NCBI GenBank assembly: GCA_036788195.1
Contig: DAIQNX010000063.1
Location: 1-10,447 of the forward strand
Length of the DNA stretch: 10,447 nt
Direction: 5' to 3'
From: CALFXN01 sp937957815
Lineage (GTDB): Bacteria; Synergistota; Synergistia; Synergistales; Aminobacteriaceae
Part shown: positions 7,275-10,447 of the stretch, piece after piece
How positions within the stretch are numbered: the first letter of the stretch is position 1
Layout: each line of letters begins with the position of its first letter
Notes under the pieces: model-generated
Databases searched by the model: none
What the model was told of the DNA's origin: nothing
Seen by the model: only the letters and a program-made list of their open reading frames with translations
Translations under genes and position numbers: made by a program

Positions 7275-7414
7275 TCGTCTTCCCTCCCGGGAGTTGTCGT
7301 CATAATCGTCGTTGTCGGATCCTCGACGACCATGCTCTCAAGATCGTCGACTCTCAGTTCGAGTTTTTCGATCTCCCCGCGAAGTCGGTTCACCTGATGA
7401 AAAAGCCCGCGCAT
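7253..7414 (-). CDS. Small protein of 53 aa with a short coiled coil
   Basis: The gene runs from ATG 7414 to TAG at 7253-7255. GGGAGG (7422-7427) lies 7 nt before the ATG. The N-terminal half has a heptad-like pattern (VNRLRGEIEKLELRVDDLES) that would form a short coiled coil. The rest is Thr-rich and then charged. It starts 2 nt after the stop of the 74-aa gene and overlaps the ERF start by 22 nt, so it fits exactly between its neighbours. Function unknown. Small coiled-coil proteins are common in phage early operons. The good ribosome site and tight packing support a real gene. Confidence 0.7.
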   Translation of the reverse strand: MRGLFHQVNRLRGEIEKLELRVDDLESMVVEDPTTTIMTTTPGREDECFIRKA

Positions 7415-7416
7415 CT

Positions 7417-7641
7417 TCAAGCCTCCCGAACGGCGGGGATCTTCGCGCCTTCGACGAGATCCGCGACTCTCTCGACCCGGACCAGGTAGTCGAGCATGAC
7501 GGCGATCCGGATCGTGATATCCGCTTCGGCGGACGTATGTTCGTCCATGTCCCTCCTGACGAGTTCGATGACGGATTCGATACCGGCCCGGAATATCGGG
7601 TGCTTCAACAGCGCCTCTACGGCAGACTTCAGTTCGTTCAT
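7417..7641 (-). CDS. Small acidic phage-type protein of 74 aa, unknown function
   Basis: ATG 7641 is chosen because AGGAGG (7650-7655) lies 8 nt before it; the longer frame reaching 7845 has no such site and its extra residues look non-coding. The protein is helical and acidic: MNELKSAVEALLKHPIFRAG, then IESVIELVRRDMDEH, then a stretch ending in LVRVERVADLVEGAKIP. No family is recognised. It sits between the nuclease gene (155 nt upstream) and the 53-aa gene (2 nt downstream), in the same operon as ERF. Confidence 0.75.
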   Translation of the reverse strand: MNELKSAVEALLKHPIFRAGIESVIELVRRDMDEHTSAEADITIRIAVMLDYLVRVERVADLVEGAKIPAVREA

Positions 7642-7699
7642 TTCATTGACCTCCTCGATTCGATCTTCTGATTCTTCGCGATCCCTTTGGGGAAACAAC

Positions 7700-7719
7700 C
7701 TCGGGAGCTTCGCCCCGAG
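7700..7719 (-). other. Hairpin in the 155-nt spacer after the nuclease gene
   Basis: On the minus strand CTCGGGGCGAAGCTCCCGAG folds with a 6-bp GC-rich stem extended by a G-U pair, and is followed by GTTGTTTCCCC. It could weaken transcription after the nuclease gene or protect mRNA. The U content after it is low for a true terminator. Confidence 0.35.
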
Positions 7720-7796
7720 AAACGATTCGACGATGCGTGATGAAACAACGGAACGGTGAAACGTCCCGACCTTTGGAAGCGAAACGGGATCCGTCG

Positions 7797-8432
7797 TCAG
7801 ATCCCGTCGCACCAGACTCCCCGAAATCCGCAATACCGGCAGCACCAGTCGGGAATGGAGGCGTCGATCTCCGGAAGGTCCGCAGCGTGTGCGATCCGTT
7901 CGGCTCTTTCAATCGCAGTCTTGGGGATGCCCTCGTCGTAGTCGTACGAATCCACCGGCAACGGATATTCCGGTCTGTCCCTGTTGAGCCCGACGATCCC
8001 GACCTTCGCAATGGGATCGCCCCTGAACCGGAGCATGTAGCCATACAGGCCGACCTGGGTGAGATACTGCGGATACTTCTCCCTCGTCCCGAACTTCTTC
8101 CACTCCCGGTAGGCGAACGAGTTCATCGTCTTGATGTCGAGAACGTACAGTTCTCCGCCGCCGAAGGAGCCGATGGCGTCGTAATGTCCCGAGATCACGA
8201 ACCCGTCGCCGCGATATTCCAGACATTCCTTCGCTTCGAGATTCCCGGGGTTGTACCCGATATCCCACCCGGCGAGACGCATGTATTCGATGCCGACCGA
8301 TTCGAGCGCGGTGCCGCAATCCATGACGATCCTGCTTCCGGGATCGCGCGGTTCTTCAATCCCCCGGACCGATTCGAGATAGACCCGTCTGTCGCAGGCG
8401 TGACCCAGTCCGGATGCCCTGAATGTAATCAT
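7797..8432 (-). CDS. RecB/Cas4-type PD-(D/E)XK exonuclease with Fe-S cysteines
   Basis: The 211-aa protein starts at ATG 8432. The nuclease core is visible: SGHYD85AI, YVLD99IK101T and the Q126-VGL-Y130 motif, which together give the D...DxK...QxxxY pattern of RecB, AddB and Cas4-like nucleases. C13 near the N-terminus (HACDRRVYL) and a C-terminal group C197-C198, C201 and C208 match the one-plus-three layout that holds a 4Fe-4S cluster in Cas4 and AddB. It should resect double-stranded DNA ends to give single strands for the ERF protein. There is no CRISPR array or cas1/cas2 nearby, so it is a phage recombination nuclease rather than an adaptation factor. The start has a weak site (GGGAG about 12 nt upstream). 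It is the first gene after a 730-nt gene-free stretch. Confidence 0.88.
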   Translation of the reverse strand: MITFRASGLGHACDRRVYLESVRGIEEPRDPGSRIVMDCGTALESVGIEYMRLAGWDIGYNPGNLEAKECLEYRGDGFVISGHYDAIGSFGGGELYVLDIKTMNSFAYREWKKFGTREKYPQYLTQVGLYGYMLRFRGDPIAKVGIVGLNRDRPEYPLPVDSYDYDEGIPKTAIERAERIAHAADLPEIDASIPDWCCRYCGFRGVWCDGI

Positions 8433-8460
8433 TTCCTTTCATCTCCCTGAGAAGTGGAAT

Positions 8461-8494
8461 CGAACGGAGCGTCGATGGCCGGAAGCTCCGTTCG
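8461..8494. repeat. Perfect 10-bp inverted repeat just upstream of the nuclease gene
   Basis: CGAACGGAGC (8461-8470) and GCTCCGTTCG (8485-8494) are perfect inverse copies with a 14-nt spacer. It lies 29 nt before the nuclease start on the minus strand, so it would be in the leader of that message or act as an operator-type dyad. Confidence 0.6.
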
Positions 8495-8596
8495 TGTCGT
8501 CCGTCCGTTCCTTCAAGCTCTGGCATGTTCCGGAATGGAGCGTCGCATTCCCCAATCCGATGCCATTCGAAGTGAGGCTTGAGGTTCCGGATGGAG

Positions 8597-8648
8597 GTTG
8601 CGGAAGGAATTCCCTGTGGTGTCAACGATTTGAGCAGCATTCCGCTAC
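8597..8648. repeat. Inverted GTWGCGGAA pair, copy 1
   Basis: GTTGCGGAA (8597-8605) faces TTCCGCTAC (8640-8648). Eight of nine positions pair; the third is a mismatch. The 53 bases from 8596 are about 70% identical to the block starting exactly 300 nt later (copy 3). Confidence 0.7.
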
Positions 8649-8716
8649 AGGAGCGTTTCGCGATGAAGGGGAGCCGTACGGTTTTTTCGAAGCGCTGTCG
8701 GATTCGATCGAAAGAA

Positions 8717-8780
8717 GTAGCGGAAACAGGCCTGAAGCCTTGCAGAGACTCGCGAAAGATCCCGGAACCGTTTCCGCAAC
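8717..8780. repeat. Inverted GTWGCGGAA pair, copy 2
   Basis: GTAGCGGAAAC (8717-8727) faces GTTTCCGCAAC (8770-8780), 10 of 11 positions pairing. The single mismatch is at the same third position as in copies 1 and 3, with A and T variants swapped between the arms. The inner sequence differs from the other two copies. Confidence 0.65.
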
Positions 8781-8860
8781 CGGTGACGCATCGGAGAAAC
8801 GGCAGCTTTGAGTGCGAAATGTCGAGGTGGAGAGGGAAGCGGCGATCATTCCGGAATCCG

Positions 8861-8896
8861 ACATTGCGGACATAGCGAACATTGCGGACATAGCAG
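8861..8896. repeat. 18-bp tandem direct repeat, two copies
   Basis: ACATTGCGGACATAGCGA (8861-8878) is followed at once by a copy that differs only in the last two bases (8879-8896). The core TTGCGGA is shared with the nearby GTTGCGGAA sites. Too few copies for a CRISPR or a classic iteron array. Confidence 0.65.
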
Positions 8897-8948
8897 GTTG
8901 CGGAAGGATTCTTCAGTGATTCCAACGGATGAAGGGGCTTTCCGCTAC
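8897..8948. repeat. Inverted GTWGCGGAA pair, copy 3
   Basis: GTTGCGGAA (8897-8905) faces TTCCGCTAC (8940-8948), with the same sequence, mismatch and 43-nt offset as copy 1. It directly follows the 18-bp tandem repeat. Confidence 0.7.
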
Positions 8949-9028
8949 GAACGCACAGATAGACGTCATCGTTTCGGTTCTTTCGCCTCCTTTCGTCTTC
9001 GGAAAATCGGTCGCTGTCCCCGCGATCG

Positions 9029-9080
9029 TTCGTTGCCTCGATTCGTTGCCCCGATCCGTCGCTTCGCGCGACAGGATCGG
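9029..9080. repeat. Direct repeats followed by a 12-bp GC-rich dyad
   Basis: TTCGTTGCC occurs at 9029-9037 and 9042-9050. It is followed by a dyad: CCGATCC-GTCGC (9051-9062), a 5-nt TTCGC loop, and GCGAC-A-GGATCGG (9068-9080), giving 12 pairs with one bulged A. It sits about 80 nt after the stop of the 103-aa gene on the minus strand. It could be a terminator-like stop without a U tract, or part of an origin or operator. Confidence 0.55.
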
Positions 9081-9162
9081 AATGCCGGTCGAAGCAGTGC
9101 AAACACGTATGTTTTCTTCCGGAACTCCAAACGAAACCGTACGAAAGGCGTATCGGAACGGA

Positions 9163-9474
9163 TCACCGTCGCAGGGCTGAGACCCTCCGCGACACCCGGT
9201 CGAACGCACCCGCTCCGTCCAGATGCCAGAGGAGGTAGTCCTCCTCCGTGATGTCGTAGTCTCCCGTGAGGGATGCGAAAAAAGCGTCAACCTCTTCGAT
9301 CAGCGTGAAGGCGTCCTCTCCCTGGGCGAAATAGAGATCTTCCTCGTTCCCTGAAGAATCGACGCGTCGGGCTTCGACGGTCCCGAACTTCCTGTCGATC
9401 GACGCCCGGAATCCCTCGATCCCGAGAACATCGGCAAGAGCGGCGATATCCTCGACGAAATCCCGTTCGTTCAT
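9163..9474 (-). CDS. Acidic phage-type protein of 103 aa, unknown function
   Basis: ATG 9474 is chosen because it overlaps the upstream stop as ATGA (9471-9474), a usual sign of translational coupling; a longer frame to 9618 would run through the upstream gene. The protein is acidic and has no recognised motif. It opens with MNERDFVEDIAALADVLGIE, has a middle with FGTVEARRVD, and ends near DEED-type acidic residues and LLWHLDGAGAFDRVS. It is the last gene before the repeat-rich gap. Confidence 0.75.
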   Translation of the reverse strand: MNERDFVEDIAALADVLGIEGFRASIDRKFGTVEARRVDSSGNEEDLYFAQGEDAFTLIEEVDAFFASLTGDYDITEEDYLLWHLDGAGAFDRVSRRVSALRR

Positions 9475-9911
9475 GCCGCATCCTGCTTCCTGTACGCGAT
9501 TTCCGAGCCGATGAACCGCATGAGCTGTTTCCAGATCGATTCGCGGAAGAGTCGCTGTCCGTCGGAGAGAATCTGCCGGAATCCTTCGGCCCCTCCTTCG
9601 ATCGCCTTGTCGGCCCAATAGCCGTTCGAATACGGGGATTCGTCGATCCAGCGCGTCAGTTCATGGAAGGTTGCGTCCGGACGCGTGACATCCTTGAAGG
9701 CGTCCTCTTCGCACTCGGCCGATTGAATCGCATCGGCGAACGTCCTGAGACATCGGAGCGTTTCGTCACCTTCCCCGATCCATCCGAACGTCTTGGCGAT
9801 CCAGTAGGGACACGTCCCCCTGTCGAAATAATGTTTCCCCTTTTCACAGTCGTACCGGATGACGCGGGAGATTTCCCCGGCGAGGGGCTGAACCTCGGAC
9901 CAGTCATACAT
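9471..9911 (-). CDS. Phage-type protein of 146 aa, unknown function
   Basis: ATG 9911 has AGGAGG (9921-9926) 9 nt upstream and overlaps the end of the 72-aa gene by 8 nt. The protein is rich in Trp, Tyr and Phe and in acidic residues; stretches such as GTCPYWIAKTFGWIGEGDE and ESPYSNGYWADKAIEGG suggest a folded soluble protein. Three Cys are scattered in the first half without a CxxC pair. No family is recognised. The tight overlaps on both sides place it in the operon with the ArdC-like gene. Confidence 0.78.
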   Translation of the reverse strand: MYDWSEVQPLAGEISRVIRYDCEKGKHYFDRGTCPYWIAKTFGWIGEGDETLRCLRTFADAIQSAECEEDAFKDVTRPDATFHELTRWIDESPYSNGYWADKAIEGGAEGFRQILSDGQRLFRESIWKQLMRFIGSEIAYRKQDAA

Positions 9912-10122
9912 TCACGGATTCCTCCTTTTGGCGGATCTCTTTCTCCTGACGGATGTCGCGAATCGGAACAGCGCGAATCACGGGAATCTCCTTTCCCGAA
10001 TAGATCCTGTGAAATCTCCCGAGCGTTTCTACGGTCCACCCTTTGCGTGGCGATCGTCCGCGGGAGCGTTCGAGCGCGCACCAGTCCGCATCGAATAGAT
10101 AATCGAACCAGATCTTCTTCAT
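9904..10122 (-). CDS. Small basic protein of 72 aa, unknown function
   Basis: ATG 10122 overlaps the TGA of the ArdC-like gene as ATGA (10119-10122), and AGGAGG (10133-10138) lies 10 nt upstream. The start reads MKKIWFDYLFDADWCALERS, the middle is GRFHRIYSGKEIPVIRA, and the end is a charged Gln/Glu/Lys/Arg run. No family is recognised. Its size, overlaps and good ribosome site support a real gene of the phage operon. Confidence 0.72.
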   Translation of the reverse strand: MKKIWFDYLFDADWCALERSRGRSPRKGWTVETLGRFHRIYSGKEIPVIRAVPIRDIRQEKEIRQKEESVNV

Positions 10123-10447
10123 GCGGCGAATTCCTCCTTTCCCTCATGTGTGTTTCCGGAAACCAGATCCGCGGCCTTCTGTGCGGCGGATGCAGCCCTG
10201 ACGATGAGCGTATCGTCCTGTCTCAGTCTTTCGGACCAGCATCGGATATACGCAGCGGAGTTTTGGATCGTGCTTTCGACGATTCCCGACATTTCGCAGA
10301 GCATCGCCCCACCGATCTCAGCCACGAGTTCCTCGAACGAATACGCATCGTTGCAGAACGCGCCGAACTTCCGGTTCAATCGCTTCGGATGACCGGTGCT
10401 GTGAACCAGCTCGTGAAAGAGCGTCGAGTAATACTCCTCGTCGGAAT
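10119..10447 (-). CDS. ArdC-like zincin domain, C-terminal part only
   Basis: The frame is open to the window edge; 108 residues are visible and the gene begins beyond 10447. An apparent start near 10379 is an internal TTG Leu codon. The visible part opens with SDEEYYSTLFHELVHSTGH, giving the HExxH zinc site at about 10401-10415, then KRLNRKFG, then SFEELVAEIGGAMLC with the likely third ligand Glu, then NSAAYIRCW and a final AASAAQKAADLV helix. This order is typical of the C-terminal metallopeptidase-like domain of ArdC / DUF1738-type antirestriction proteins, whose N-terminal domain binds single-stranded DNA. These are carried by plasmids, ICEs and phages and protect incoming DNA. The DNA-binding half is expected outside the window. 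Confidence 0.88.
   Translation of the reverse strand, partial: SDEEYYSTLFHELVHSTGHPKRLNRKFGAFCNDAYSFEELVAEIGGAMLCEMSGIVESTIQNSAAYIRCWSERLRQDDTLIVRAASAAQKAADLVSGNTHEGKEEFAA

Larger units (their letters stand above)
8433..9162. other. 730-nt gene-free, repeat-rich stretch inside the phage operon
   Basis: All genes on both sides run on the minus strand, yet no credible gene lies here. Long open frames exist on both strands but have no ribosome site, show Arg/Ser/Pro-rich shuffled composition and run through the repeats. The stretch holds three inverted GTWGCGGAA pairs, an 18-bp tandem repeat, a 10-bp inverted repeat next to the nuclease gene, 13-nt-spaced direct repeats and a 12-bp GC-rich dyad; each is listed on its own. 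A replication origin, an early control region or a structured RNA would all fit; the sequence alone does not decide. Confidence 0.6.

Noticed and set aside
7797..8432. Cas4 as part of a CRISPR system
   Set aside because: No repeat-spacer array or other cas gene is seen; the ERF neighbour points to phage recombination.
8494..8811. A 105-aa open frame on the plus strand in the gap
   Set aside because: No ribosome binding site, opposite to all nearby genes, and no recognisable protein pattern.
8356..9102. A 248-aa open frame on the minus strand across the gap
   Set aside because: It overlaps the nuclease start, has no ribosome site, runs through the inverted repeats and has Arg/Ser-rich composition typical of a chance frame in GC-rich DNA.
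8433..9162. CRISPR array or insertion sequence in the repeat-rich gap
   Set aside because: Repeats are few, alternate in direction and have unequal spacing; no transposase or terminal repeats are present.

Overview
The window looks like the edge of an accessory region in a moderately GC-rich bacterium, probably a member of the Synergistota (Synergistetes). The best clue to the host is the C-terminus of the FG-GAP protein at 4511-5920: a poly-Gly run, one Cys, a hydrophobic helix and a short basic end. This resembles the Synergist-CTERM protein-sorting signal. The assignment rests on one motif and is moderate in strength.

Layout. (1) Positions 1-722, + strand: the 3' part of a gene for a zinc-ribbon plus DUF3883 (PD-(D/E)XK-like) protein, with base use like the right-hand half. 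(2) Positions 886-2097, + strand: one very AT-rich gene for a double YfbR-like HD protein. Its C-terminal half keeps every catalytic residue and its N-terminal half has lost nearly all of them. A strong hairpin at 2220-2259 closes this unit. (3) Positions 2414-5920, - strand: an exported two-gene unit. An FG-GAP/VCBS-type surface protein is followed 19 nt later by a secreted protein of ankyrin-type repeats. A stretch that looks like the broken end of another membrane-anchored protein lies just downstream. (4) Positions 6567-10447, - strand: a phage or mobile-element early module. In transcription order it has an ArdC-like zincin (cut by the window edge), three small unknown genes joined by overlapping stop/start codons, a 730-nt gene-free and repeat-rich stretch, a RecB/Cas4-type nuclease with Fe-S cysteines, two very small genes, and an ERF-family single-strand annealing protein.

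The nuclease and the ERF protein form a standard phage recombination pair: the nuclease would resect double-strand ends and ERF would anneal the strands. The ArdC-like protein is expected to protect the element on entering a new host. The DUF3883 and HD genes are of kinds often seen near defence loci, but their joint function here is inference. The most unusual features are the catalytic/pseudo-catalytic HD fusion and the set of three inverted GTWGCGGAA pairs in the gene-free stretch between the two halves of the phage operon.
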